Below, one piece after another: positions 33,630 to 41,799 of a DNA stretch of 64,000 nt. This DNA is from Cupriavidus laharis (GTDB taxonomy: Bacteria; Pseudomonadota; Gammaproteobacteria; Burkholderiales; Burkholderiaceae). Position numbers and translations under genes: made by a program. The notes under the pieces are model-generated. The model was given only the letters and a program-made list of their open reading frames with translations, searched no databases and had not been told where the DNA came from. The stretch's first letter is position 1; each line of letters opens with the position of its first letter. Location of the stretch: NCBI RefSeq assembly GCF_914271435.1, contig NZ_CAJZAI010000001.1:744001-808000 (forward strand), written 5' to 3'.

Positions 33630-35296
33630 ACGTGGTGCCGAAGCTTCGCGAATCCGAGGCCATGCCGGCCAGTCCGCCGTCATTGCCGTCACCGGGCGAT
33701 ACGCTGATCTGCGTGGACAAGCTCTCGGTCACGTTCGGCCACGGTGAGGACGCCACGCGCGCGGTGCGCGAGGTCAGCTTCGACCTGCGTGCCGGCGAGC
33801 GCTATGCCCTGGTGGGCGAGTCGGGTTCCGGCAAGACAGTGACGGCGCTGGCCATGCTGCGCCTGGTGGAGGACGCCCACTACCACGGGGCGATCCGCTT
33901 TGAAGGCCGCAACCTGCTCGACGTGTCGGACCGGGAGATGCGCGCCATCCGCGGTGCGGAGATCGCCATGATCTTCCAGGAGCCGATGACAGCGCTCAAT
34001 CCCCTGTACACGATCGGCAACCAGATCGTCGAAACACTGGCGCTGCATGAAGGGCTCGATCGGCGCGCGGCGCGTGAGCGTGCCATTGCCTTGCTGGAGC
34101 GCACCGGCATCAGCGACGCGGCGCATCGCTTTGACAGTTTCCCGCACCAGCTTTCCGGCGGGCAGCGGCAGCGCGCCATGATCGCCATGGCACTGGCCTG
34201 CCGTCCGAAGCTGCTGCTCGCGGACGAGCCGACCACGGCGCTCGACGTCACCATCCGTGCGCAGATCCTGGACCTGCTGCGTGACCTGCAGGCCGAGTTC
34301 GGCATGGCGGTGATGCTGATCACCCACGACCTGAACCTCGTACGCGCGTTTGCCCAGCGTGTCGGCGTCATGGAGAAGGGGGTGCTGGTCGAGACGGGCG
34401 AGACCGCGCAGGTCTTCGCGTCGCCCCAGCATCCCTATACGCGCAAGCTCATTGACAGCCGGCCACGCCGCGATGTGCTGCCGCTGGTACCGCTGGCGCC
34501 GACGCTGCTCGAGGCACGCGGGCTCTGCGTCAACTACTCGCGCAAGCGCAAGGGCATTGCCGGCTGGTTCGGCAAGGACCAGTTCGCCGCCGTCAAGGAC
34601 GTCGATTTCCAGTTGCGCGAGGGCGAGACCATCGGCATCGTCGGGGAATCGGGTTCCGGCAAGACCACGCTGGCTCATGCTGTGCTGGCGCTGCAGCGCA
34701 AGAGCGCGGGCGCCATCCATTTCCTCGGGCGCAGCTTCGACGACGCCACGCGCAAGGACCGCTGCGAGATGCGTTCGCGCATGCAGGTGGTATTCCAGGA
34801 TCCGTTCGGGTCGCTGTCGCCGCGCATGACGATCGAGCAGATCGTCGGGGAAGGACTGACGTTGCACCAGTCGGGCCTGTCTCGCGACGCCATGCGCCAG
34901 CAGGTCATCGAGGCGCTGCGCGAAGTCGGGCTGGACCGCACGGCGCTTGGCCGCTATCCGCACGAATTCTCGGGCGGGCAACGCCAGCGCATCGCCATTG
35001 CCCGGGTGCTCATCCTCAAGCCGCAGGTACTGGTGCTCGACGAGCCTACTTCGGCGCTCGATGTCTCGATCCAGCAGCAGGTGCTGGGTCTCCTCTCCCA
35101 GTTGCAGCACAAGTACAACCTCAGCTACCTGTTCATCAGCCACGATCTCGCGGTGATACGCGCCATGGCGCACCGGGTCATCGTCATGAAGGCCGGGGAG
35201 GTGGTGGAGTCGGGGGAAACCGAGGCAGTTCTCGGCGCGCCGCAACATCCTTATACGTGCAAGCTGATGGCGGCTGCCCAGATTAGTGCGGCCTGA
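33626..35296 (+). CDS. yejF: Peptide ABC transporter ATPase with two nucleotide-binding domains, YejF-like
   Basis: A 556-residue protein with two fused ATPase domains. Each has Walker A GESGSGKT (residues about 65 and 342), a signature LSGGQRQR or FSGGQRQR, and a Walker B (LLLADEPTTALD, VLVLDEPTSALD). The N-terminal half resembles DppD and the C-terminal half DppF, the hallmark of YejF. The ATG at 33626 overlaps the yejE stop. The frame extends upstream into yejE but that part is a shadow. It powers the YejBE channel. Confidence 0.95.
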   Translation: MNVVPKLRESEAMPASPPSLPSPGDTLICVDKLSVTFGHGEDATRAVREVSFDLRAGERYALVGESGSGKTVTALAMLRLVEDAHYHGAIRFEGRNLLDVSDREMRAIRGAEIAMIFQEPMTALNPLYTIGNQIVETLALHEGLDRRAARERAIALLERTGISDAAHRFDSFPHQLSGGQRQRAMIAMALACRPKLLLADEPTTALDVTIRAQILDLLRDLQAEFGMAVMLITHDLNLVRAFAQRVGVMEKGVLVETGETAQVFASPQHPYTRKLIDSRPRRDVLPLVPLAPTLLEARGLCVNYSRKRKGIAGWFGKDQFAAVKDVDFQLREGETIGIVGESGSGKTTLAHAVLALQRKSAGAIHFLGRSFDDATRKDRCEMRSRMQVVFQDPFGSLSPRMTIEQIVGEGLTLHQSGLSRDAMRQQVIEALREVGLDRTALGRYPHEFSGGQRQRIAIARVLILKPQVLVLDEPTSALDVSIQQQVLGLLSQLQHKYNLSYLFISHDLAVIRAMAHRVIVMKAGEVVESGETEAVLGAPQHPYTCKLMAAAQISAA

Positions 35297-35412
35297 AACC
35301 ATTGCCGCGCAGCATTCGCACCGCCTCAGGGCGATGTCATGCAATTGTCATGCGAAAAGCAACAATTCAGATGCGAAAACTGAAGTAGGTCATTGATTGG
35401 AAAGCTCTTTCC

Positions 35413-35460
35413 GTCAAATTTGTAACGAACTTTGACAGGCGGGTGACAAGCCTATACCAT
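35413..35460 (+). promoter_or_regulatory. Promoter with overlapping inverted repeat before the NlpC/P60 gene
   Basis: TTGACA (35432) and TACCAT (35455) are 17 bases apart. GTCAAA at 35413-35418 and TTTGAC at 35431-35436 form an inverted repeat with 12 bases between the arms, and its right arm covers the -35 box, which suits a repressor or a two-component regulator. Farther up, ATGCGAAAA occurs twice (near 35350 and 35371). The rest of the 352-base gap 35297-35648 shows nothing clear. Confidence 0.55.
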
Positions 35461-35648
35461 CCCGCGAGGACTATTTTCGGGGTGGTTGCTCGTCCGCTTT
35501 GGGACGGGTCCTGCACGGCTTTTGTGCCCGTATGACTGGCGCGTATCTTGCGTACGGTCGTCCCCGCAATGATTCAGGCATCACCATCCGCGCCGCGGTA
35601 TTCATACGGCGTGATGGGGATGATTCGAACGATTCATCAGGAGAACCA

Positions 35649-36335
35649 ATGCAGCGATCGGTACTTCATTCCCTGGCACGCGTCGCCGCCGGGATTGCCA
35701 TTGCCTGCGGTGCGACTGTGTCGAATGGAGTGCTGGCGGATACGGTTTTCAAGGATTCCGATGCCCGCGTCGATGCTTCGGCCCAGCTGGGTGCGGACAC
35801 GCATGCGGAAGGCAAGCGCGGCTTGCTGTCGTCGGTCGTGAATTCCACCAGCAACGTTGCCAGCAAGGCTGGCGACCTGGTCATGAATGCGCTTGGCCTG
35901 ATTGGCGTGCGTTACCGCTTTGGCGGCAACAGCCCGGAATCCGGCCTGGACTGCAGCGGCTTCGTCCGCTACGTGTTCCATGACACCTTCGGCTTCATGC
36001 TGCCGCGCCGTTCCGTCGAGATCAGCCAGGTCGGCACCACGGTGGCCGTCAATGACCTGCGCCCGGGCGATCTGGTGTTCTTCAACACCATGCGCCAGAC
36101 CTTCTCGCACGTTGGCATCTATATCGGCGACAACAAGTTCGTGCACGCCCCGTCCACGGGCAGCAAGATCCGTGTTGATGACATGCGTGCCGCCTATTGG
36201 GTGACGCGCTACAACGGCGCCCGCCGCATTGAGGACAGCCCGGCTTCGAACCGTGGCGACAGCCTCGGGAACATGGTCGAGACGCTCAAGCGATTCGACC
36301 CGAACGCCAGTACGCGCACGCTGTACGGCGGCTGA
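35649..36335 (+). CDS. NlpC/P60 family peptidoglycan endopeptidase (C40)
   Basis: A 228-residue secreted protein with a signal peptide (ARVAAGIAIACGATVSNGVLA, cut before DTV). The C-terminal NlpC/P60 domain has Cys102 (GLDCSGFVRYVF), His154 (SHVGIYIG) and His166 (FVHAP) as catalytic triad, and GVRYRFGGNSPESGLDC upstream. It probably cleaves D-Glu-mDAP-type cross links in the cell wall. The middle region (residues 45-80) is Ser/Asn-rich linker. The ribosome binding site AGGAG precedes the ATG at 35649 rather than the earlier in-frame ATG. A shared bidirectional terminator follows. Confidence 0.92.
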   Translation: MQRSVLHSLARVAAGIAIACGATVSNGVLADTVFKDSDARVDASAQLGADTHAEGKRGLLSSVVNSTSNVASKAGDLVMNALGLIGVRYRFGGNSPESGLDCSGFVRYVFHDTFGFMLPRRSVEISQVGTTVAVNDLRPGDLVFFNTMRQTFSHVGIYIGDNKFVHAPSTGSKIRVDDMRAAYWVTRYNGARRIEDSPASNRGDSLGNMVETLKRFDPNASTRTLYGG

Positions 36336-36351
36336 GACACGCCTGCCAGGC

Positions 36352-36386
36352 AACAAAAAGGACTGCCCCGGGCAGTCCTTTTTGTT
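36352..36386. terminator. Bidirectional terminator between NlpC/P60 and patatin genes
   Basis: A perfect 16-base stem (AACAAAAAGGACTGCC with its complement, loop of three) with A-run on one side and T-run on the other, so it can end transcripts from both convergent genes. Confidence 0.93.
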
Positions 36387-36402
36387 TGCCGGGGCATCCT
36401 GG

Positions 36403-37338
36403 CTATTGCGCCGCCACGGTGCCGGCCGGCTGCAAGCGGGCTTGCTCCAGCCGCTGGCGCAAGGTGGCCATCATCGCGGCAGTGGCTTGTTCTCCGGCCA
36501 GTACAGCGCGGTTGCGTGCATTGAAGTCGCTGCCGCCCATGTCGGGCAGCTCGGGGCGGATCACCACGTCCGCGCGGGCCAGCGCCATTCTGTTGATCGA
36601 CTGGCCCATGATCGCCGTCGTCTGCAGGAGCACGCCGCTCTGGCCGCCATTCTTCTGGCTGGATGGGTCCGCCGAGATATTGACGGCAATGACGAAGTCC
36701 GCACCCATGCTGCGTGCCGAATCCACGGGCACCGGCTCGACCAGCCCGCCGTCCACATAGTCCCGCCCCTGGATGGAGACCGGCTGGAAGACTCCTGGCA
36801 CGCTGCTGGAGGCCCGCACGGCCTGTCCCGTATTGCCGCGGCGGAACAGGATGCGCTCGCCGGTCTTCAGGTCGGTGGCCACGATGCCCAGCGGCAGCTT
36901 CATGGCCTCGATCGGACGGTTGGAAACCAGGCGGTTCACATAGTTCTGCAGGGCCTCGCCCTTGAGCCACCCGCCAAAACGGCTGCCGAAGGGCAGGGCC
37001 CAGTCGGCGATGGCGGCCTCATCCATCGTCAGCGCGAGCTTGTTGAGTTCGAAGCCGCTCATGCCGGTGGCATAGAGCGCTGCGACCACCGCGCCGGCGC
37101 TGGTGCCGGTAACCAGGTCAGGGTGGATACCCTGGGCTTCGAGCGCCTTGATCACGCCGATATGGGCGAAGCCGCGCGCGGCGCCGCCGCCCAGTGCCAG
37201 GCCGATCTTGACCGGGCGCGTTGCCGGTTGCGAGGCTACAGGGTTTGCCGGCTGGGTCGGTACGGAAGGACGCGGGCCGAACGAGCAGGCGGAAAGCAGG
37301 GTGGCTGCGGAGGCGCCGAGGAAATGACGTCGTTGCAT
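36403..37338 (-). CDS. Patatin-like phospholipase family lipoprotein (RssA/YjjU-like)
   Basis: A 311-residue patatin. The start has a twin Arg followed by a hydrophobic stretch and a lipobox (RRHFLGASAATLLSACS, Cys18), so it may be a Tat- or Sec-exported lipoprotein. The catalytic core shows the oxyanion motif LGGGAARGFAHIG (residues 49-61), Ser80 in GTSAG and Asp in DGGLVEPVPV near 200, the Ser-Asp dyad of patatins. It would hydrolyse lipid acyl chains at the membrane. The frame continues upstream through gltX on the other strand but that is a shadow. No ribosome binding site is obvious before the ATG at 37338. Confidence 0.9.
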   Translation of the reverse strand: MQRRHFLGASAATLLSACSFGPRPSVPTQPANPVASQPATRPVKIGLALGGGAARGFAHIGVIKALEAQGIHPDLVTGTSAGAVVAALYATGMSGFELNKLALTMDEAAIADWALPFGSRFGGWLKGEALQNYVNRLVSNRPIEAMKLPLGIVATDLKTGERILFRRGNTGQAVRASSSVPGVFQPVSIQGRDYVDGGLVEPVPVDSARSMGADFVIAVNISADPSSQKNGGQSGVLLQTTAIMGQSINRMALARADVVIRPELPDMGGSDFNARNRAVLAGEQATAAMMATLRQRLEQARLQPAGTVAAQ

Positions 37339-37532
37339 GAATCGATGAATCGGGATGCCAGTGGGTGAGCAGCGGCGGGCGGAACCTGAAATGTGACTTG
37401 ACCGGCGCAGTGACAAATTGTTTTTGTGACGACCGTTCCTGTGACTCCGCGAAGCATAAATGATTCCATTCGGGGAGGTGACCACGCAGGCCCGGAGGGC
37501 GATTGCCGGTCGGCAAGGCCGCCGGCTTCGCT

Positions 37533-37541
37533 TGCTATAAT
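37533..37541 (+). promoter_or_regulatory. Extended -10 promoter of gltX
   Basis: TGCTATAAT is a perfect extended -10 element. No good -35 lies at the right distance. The predicted start point is about 37548, which places the hairpin at 37561 inside the leader. Confidence 0.75.
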
Positions 37542-37560
37542 GCAGCACCAGCATATTCCA

Positions 37561-37588
37561 GCCTGCGCGCGTCCGCGCGGGCTTTTTT
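37561..37588 (+). terminator. Intrinsic terminator inside the gltX leader (attenuator candidate)
   Basis: A nine-base GC-rich stem (GCCTGCGCG with CGCGCGGGC, one T-G pair, loop of four) is followed at once by TTTTTTGTTTG. It starts about 13 bases after the predicted transcription start and ends 18 bases before the gltX ATG. No gene precedes it on this strand, so it cannot be ending an upstream gene; a regulatory role on gltX or a 40-base RNA are the likely outcomes. Confidence 0.75.
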
Positions 37589-37605
37589 GTTTGTCCCCGA
37601 CCACC

Positions 37606-39012
37606 ATGACCCAACGCGTCCGCACCCGCTTCGCGCCGAGCCCGACCGGCTTCATCCATCTCGGCAATATCCGCTCCGCGCTTTATCCGTGGGCATTTGC
37701 CCGTCGCATGAAGGGCGACTTCGTGCTGCGCATCGAAGACACCGATGTCGAGCGTTCCTCGCAGGAAGCCGTCGACGTGATCCTCGAAGGCATGGCGTGG
37801 CTGGGCCTGGATATCGACGAGGGCCCGTTCTACCAGATGCAACGCATGGACCGCTACCGCGAGGTGCTGGCCCAGATGGTCGACAATGGGCTGGCCTATC
37901 CGTGCTACATGAGCACGGAAGAGCTGGACGCCCTGCGTGAAGCCCAGCGCGAGCGCGGCGAGAAGCCCCGCTACAACGGCTTCTGGCGCCCGGAGCCGGG
38001 CAAGGTCCTGCCGGAGCCGCCGGCCGGCGTGAAGCCGGTGCTGCGTTTCCGCAATCCGCTCGACGGTAGCGTGGTGTGGGAAGACGCGGTCAAGGGCCGC
38101 ATCGAGATCTCGAACGAAGAGCTGGATGACCTCGTCATCGCGCGGCCCGACGGCACGCCGACCTACAACTTCTGCGTGGTGGTCGACGACCTCGACATGA
38201 AGATCACGCACGTGATCCGTGGCGACGATCATGTCAACAATACGCCGCGGCAGATCAACATCATCCGCGCGCTTGGCGGCACGCCTCCGGTCTATGCGCA
38301 CCTGCCGACAGTGCTCAACGAGAGCGGCGAGAAGATGAGCAAGCGCCATGGCGCCATGAGCGTGACCGGCTATCGCGACGAGGGCTATCTGCCCGAAGCC
38401 GTGCTGAACTACCTGGCCCGTCTGGGCTGGGCGCACGGCGACGCGGAAATCTTCAGCCGCGAGCAGTTCGTCGAGTGGTTCGACCTCGAGCACCTGGGCA
38501 AGTCCCCGGCGCAGTACAACCCCGAAAAGCTCGCCTGGCTGAACAACCACTACATCAAGGTGGGCGACAACGCGCGCCTGGCCGAACTGACGCGTCCGTT
38601 CATCGAGGCGCTCGGCGGCAAGGTGGAGGGTGCGGATCTGGTCGGAGTGATCGCCCTGGTCAAGGACCGGGCCAACACGCTCAAGGAAGTCGCGCAGGCA
38701 GCGCTGCTTTTCTACCGCGGCGAGCCGCAGGCGGATGCGGCACTCAAGACCGAGCACCTGACGCCTGAAATCCAGCCGGCGCTGAAGGCGCTGGCGACCC
38801 AGCTCGGCGCGCTGCCCGAATGGAAGCGGGAAGCCATCAGCGCCACGTTCAAGGCGGTGTTGGCGGAGTTCGGGTTGAAGATGCCCAAGCTCGCCATGCC
38901 CGTACGCCTGCTGGTAGCCGGCCAGCTCCAGACGCCCAGCATTGACGCCGTGTTGGAGCTGTTCGGCCGCGAGACCGTACTGCGCCGCCTTGCCGCTGGC
39001 CTGAGCGCATAA
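37606..39012 (+). CDS. gltX: Glutamate-tRNA ligase
   Basis: A 468-residue class I aminoacyl-tRNA synthetase that charges tRNA-Glu. The HIGH-type motif is HLGN within [19 protein letters not shown] (residues 8-26), and the KMSKS-type loop reads EKMSKRHG near residue 243. [12 protein letters not shown] near 43 is the glutamate-specific signature. The ATG at 37606 matches the family; the frame upstream is non-coding. It is followed by two clusters of tRNA-Ala, tRNA-Glu and tRNA-Asp genes, its own substrate among them. Confidence 0.97.
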   Translation: MTQRVRTRFAPSPTGFIHLGNIRSALYPWAFARRMKGDFVLRIEDTDVERSSQEAVDVILEGMAWLGLDIDEGPFYQMQRMDRYREVLAQMVDNGLAYPCYMSTEELDALREAQRERGEKPRYNGFWRPEPGKVLPEPPAGVKPVLRFRNPLDGSVVWEDAVKGRIEISNEELDDLVIARPDGTPTYNFCVVVDDLDMKITHVIRGDDHVNNTPRQINIIRALGGTPPVYAHLPTVLNESGEKMSKRHGAMSVTGYRDEGYLPEAVLNYLARLGWAHGDAEIFSREQFVEWFDLEHLGKSPAQYNPEKLAWLNNHYIKVGDNARLAELTRPFIEALGGKVEGADLVGVIALVKDRANTLKEVAQAALLFYRGEPQADAALKTEHLTPEIQPALKALATQLGALPEWKREAISATFKAVLAEFGLKMPKLAMPVRLLVAGQLQTPSIDAVLELFGRETVLRRLAAGLSA

Positions 39013-39018
39013 AAAGCT

Positions 39019-39062
39019 GCGAAAAGTCCTGGCGGGGGCTTGCGCTCCGGCCAGGACTTCGC
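39019..39062 (+). other. Long hairpin after gltX with possible promoter
   Basis: GCGAAAAGTCCTGGC pairs with GCCAGGACTTCGC (11 pairs plus a two-base bulge); the loop is 16 bases. There is no U-tract, so it is not a standard terminator. TTGCGC (39040) and CATAAT (39063), 17 bases apart, also form a promoter-like pair that begins inside the loop. Confidence 0.5.
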
Positions 39063-39185
39063 CATAATCTCGTTCTCCCTGCAGCGCGGTCAGTAAGCAA
39101 GACCAAGCGGGCGATCTGGAAAGAATCTCGCGGCCGTGAGGCCAAAATCTGCGGAAGCAGAGCTAGAGGAAAACAGATTGGGGGC

Positions 39186-39213
39186 TTGCAAAAAATCGAG
39201 GTTGATATATAAT
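39186..39213 (+). promoter_or_regulatory. Promoter of tRNA cluster 1
   Basis: TTGCAA (39186) and perfect TATAAT (39208) with a 16-base spacer. The first tRNA begins 73 bases later, leaving a precursor leader. Confidence 0.8.
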
Positions 39214-39285
39214 CTCTGCTTCGCTTGAAACGGTGAAATATCCGGTGGGGGCGAATAAGCAAGCAGTAATAAATGGCAGTACCAT

Positions 39286-39361
<76 letters not shown>

Positions 39362-39424
39362 AGATGCCGGAATCATCCGCAGTTTGGATGTTTCCAGACG
39401 GAACATGTTGAAAGACAAGTTTCT

Positions 39425-39500
39425 GTCCCCTTCGTCTAGAGGCCTAGGACATCACCCTTTCACGGTGAGTACAGGGGTTCGAATCCCCTAGGGGACGCCA
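39425..39500 (+). tRNA. tRNA-Glu(UUC), copy 1
   Basis: Seventy-six bases with encoded CCA. The acceptor pairs GTCCCCT with AGGGGAC; loop CTTTCAC gives anticodon UUC. Product of gltX action. Confidence 0.95.
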
Positions 39501-39567
39501 TAACATCGGGCGTAATCAAATGCCTGAATTGCTGCGTCGAGCGAAGCTCGGAGCGGCAGCCGACTAA

Positions 39568-39644
39568 GGAGTGGTAGTTCAGTCGGTTAGAATACCGGCC
39601 TGTCACGCCGGGGGTCGCGGGTTCGAGTCCCGTCCACTCCGCCA
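39568..39644 (+). tRNA. tRNA-Asp(GUC), copy 1
   Basis: Seventy-seven bases with encoded CCA. The acceptor pairs GGAGTGG with CCACTCC; loop CTGTCAC gives anticodon GUC. Confidence 0.95.
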
Positions 39645-39650
39645 AAACTA

Positions 39651-39682
39651 AACCCACATGGTTAATCCCATGTGGGTTTTTT
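39651..39682 (+). terminator. Terminator of tRNA cluster 1
   Basis: Perfect ten-base stem AACCCACATG with CATGTGGGTT, loop of eight, then TTTT. Identical in cluster 2. Confidence 0.95.
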
Positions 39683-39731
39683 CTTATAAGTGAGAGGATT
39701 ATCTGATAATCGCCGAGGCAGAAAATAACTG

Positions 39732-39760
39732 TTGCGGTTTATATCAAGGCTGTATATAAT
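39732..39760 (+). promoter_or_regulatory. Promoter of tRNA cluster 2
   Basis: TTGCGG (39732) and TATAAT (39755), 17-base spacer. Its sequence differs from that of cluster 1, so each cluster has its own promoter. Lies between terminator 1 and the second tRNA-Ala. Confidence 0.75.
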
Positions 39761-39832
39761 TCTTTCATTCGCTGAGGCGTTGAGGTAATAATGAAACAGC
39801 GAATAAGTAGTATCGTAGTAAATACCGCATAC

Positions 39833-39908
<76 letters not shown>

Positions 39909-40016
39909 GAATTCAGGATGCATCGTAGTTAAAAAGATGCTTCCCAAGCGAAGAAAAGTCAGTTAGAATGACCGACTTCTCAACGCGAGACGGAACGTGT
40001 TGAAAGACAAGTTTCT

Positions 40017-40092
40017 GTCCCCTTCGTCTAGAGGCCTAGGACATCACCCTTTCACGGTGAGTACAGGGGTTCGAATCCCCTAGGGGACGCCA
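40017..40092 (+). tRNA. tRNA-Glu(UUC), copy 2
   Basis: Identical to the copy at 39425-39500. The 15 bases before it are also shared; the spacer to tRNA-Ala is 45 bases longer than in cluster 1. Confidence 0.95.
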
Positions 40093-40159
40093 TAACATCG
40101 GGCGTAATCAAACGCCTGAATTGCTGCATCGAGCGAAGCTCGGGGCGGCAGCCGACTAA

Positions 40160-40236
40160 GGAGTGGTAGTTCAGTCGGTTAGAATACCGGCCTGTCACGC
40201 CGGGGGTCGCGGGTTCGAGTCCCGTCCACTCCGCCA
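40160..40236 (+). tRNA. tRNA-Asp(GUC), copy 2
   Basis: Identical to the copy at 39568-39644. The Glu-Asp spacer has only about three substitutions between copies. Confidence 0.95.
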
Positions 40237-40242
40237 AAACTA

Positions 40243-40274
40243 AACCCACATGGTTAATCCCATGTGGGTTTTTT
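40243..40274 (+). terminator. Terminator of tRNA cluster 2
   Basis: Same stem, loop and tail as the terminator of cluster 1. Confidence 0.95.
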
Positions 40275-40355
40275 CTTTTGCTTTGGCTCAAATGCAAATA
40301 CTGCTTCGTTGCATCTATCCCGATGCAGGTTCGACCCAGGATAGACGCATGCGCA

Positions 40356-41708
40356 TCAATGCTGTTCCACCGTGCTGATGCGCATGAAGTAGCGCACCAG
40401 CAGGAAACCGGCAACGCCCAGGCTCACGCTGTTGGCGATCCAGAAACCCGCGGCGCCACGCGTAAATGCAGGCAGGGTATCAATCAGGCCGAATCCCAGC
40501 ACATAGCCCCCGCCAATACCGATGCCCCATAGTGAGCCGGCGTAGATCAGTGTCGGAATCAGCGCAATCTTGTAGGCGCGCAGGATAAAGGCTGTCATGA
40601 CCTGGATGGCGTCAAAGGCCTGGTAAAAGGCGATGAACAGTACCAGTGGCAGCGCGGTGGCCACGACCGCGGCGTCTCTGGTGTAGGCATGCAGCAAGGG
40701 CTCGCGCAGCAGCCACAGCATGCAGCCGGTCAGCATGGCGAGAGACGCCGCCAGGCAGATGCCGCGCCACGCAAGGCGGCTCGCGCCGGCCATGTCACGT
40801 GCGCCGATCGACTGCGCCACGAGTGTCGACGTGGCGATTGCCAGCGAGAGCGGCAGCATATAGGCCACGGCACCGAGATTGGCAATGATCTGGTGGCCGG
40901 CAAGGGTGACGGTACCCATGCGCGTGATGAAGATCGACATGAGCGTGAAAGAGGTGATCTCGATCAGGTAGGTCAACCCCATCGGTACGCCCAGGCGCAG
41001 TAGTGCCCGTAGCTGGGCCGGTACCGGCCAGCTCCAGGCCGAGAAGATCTTCAAGGGCCGATAGACCGCGCTATGGCGAAGGATCAGGAGCCCGGCAACG
41101 CACCAGCCCCAGCTGATCAGCGTCGAAGCCAGCGCGCAACCAGGGCCGCCCATGGCGGGTATGCCAAGTCCGCCGTTGATGAACCACGCGTTGAGCGGCA
41201 CCTTCAGGGCCAGGCCAACGATTTGCAGTACCGTCACCATGACCGGGCGCGACAGCGCGTTGTTGAGCGCCGAATAGATGCGGAAACCAAGGGCCGCGGG
41301 CAGGCCGAATGCGCCAATATGCAGATACTGGCTGGCCTTGCCGACCAGTTCAGGGGGCGCCTTGGCAAAGGCGAGCAGCGGCTCCGGGAATGCGAGCAGC
41401 AGCACGCCGGGAACAGACAGTGCCAGCCCGAGCCAGGCGGCTTGCCTGACCTCGCTGCCGATCTGTTCGCTGCGGCCTGCGCCGTAGAGTTGGCCGGCGA
41501 TCGGTGCGAGTGCCTGCAGCACGCCCATCAGGCTGATATAGACGGTCACATAGATTGAGCCGCCGAGACCAACCGCAGCCAGGTCGCTTGCGGAGGCGCG
41601 CCCGGCCATGACCGTATCCATGACGCCGAACGCGATGACCGCGAGCTGGCCGACCAGTACCGGCGCGGCAAGATGGGCGATACGCCGCAGGTCGTGAAGC
41701 AGGTTCAT
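40356..41708 (-). CDS. MATE family multidrug/metabolite efflux transporter
   Basis: A 450-residue membrane protein with 12 helices in two related halves. LAAPVLVGQLAVIAFGVMDTVMAGRASASDLAAVGLG at the start is the family N-terminal pattern (helix 1 and loop), and the second half repeats it with LRLGVPMGLTYLIEITSFTLMSIFITRMG. MATE proteins of the NorM type export cationic compounds using Na+ or H+. The ATG at 41708 gives the typical length; a longer frame to 41891 adds Arg-rich, non-conserved residues. Convergent to tRNA cluster 2, 81 bases away. Confidence 0.9.
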   Translation of the reverse strand: MNLLHDLRRIAHLAAPVLVGQLAVIAFGVMDTVMAGRASASDLAAVGLGGSIYVTVYISLMGVLQALAPIAGQLYGAGRSEQIGSEVRQAAWLGLALSVPGVLLLAFPEPLLAFAKAPPELVGKASQYLHIGAFGLPAALGFRIYSALNNALSRPVMVTVLQIVGLALKVPLNAWFINGGLGIPAMGGPGCALASTLISWGWCVAGLLILRHSAVYRPLKIFSAWSWPVPAQLRALLRLGVPMGLTYLIEITSFTLMSIFITRMGTVTLAGHQIIANLGAVAYMLPLSLAIATSTLVAQSIGARDMAGASRLAWRGICLAASLAMLTGCMLWLLREPLLHAYTRDAAVVATALPLVLFIAFYQAFDAIQVMTAFILRAYKIALIPTLIYAGSLWGIGIGGGYVLGFGLIDTLPAFTRGAAGFWIANSVSLGVAGFLLVRYFMRISTVEQH

Positions 41709-41799
41709 GCCGGATTCGCACAAGCGCATGAATGCGCAGGAGTTCAGCCGGCGGCGGCGGCGCAGCCGCCAGCCATGCCGCCGGCAAGAGGGTTCAGGG

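Noticed and set aside
36403..38757. A 784-residue extension of the patatin gene through gltX
   Set aside because: Only the last 311 residues are patatin. The rest is the complement of gltX, and the lipobox start at 37338 is convincing.
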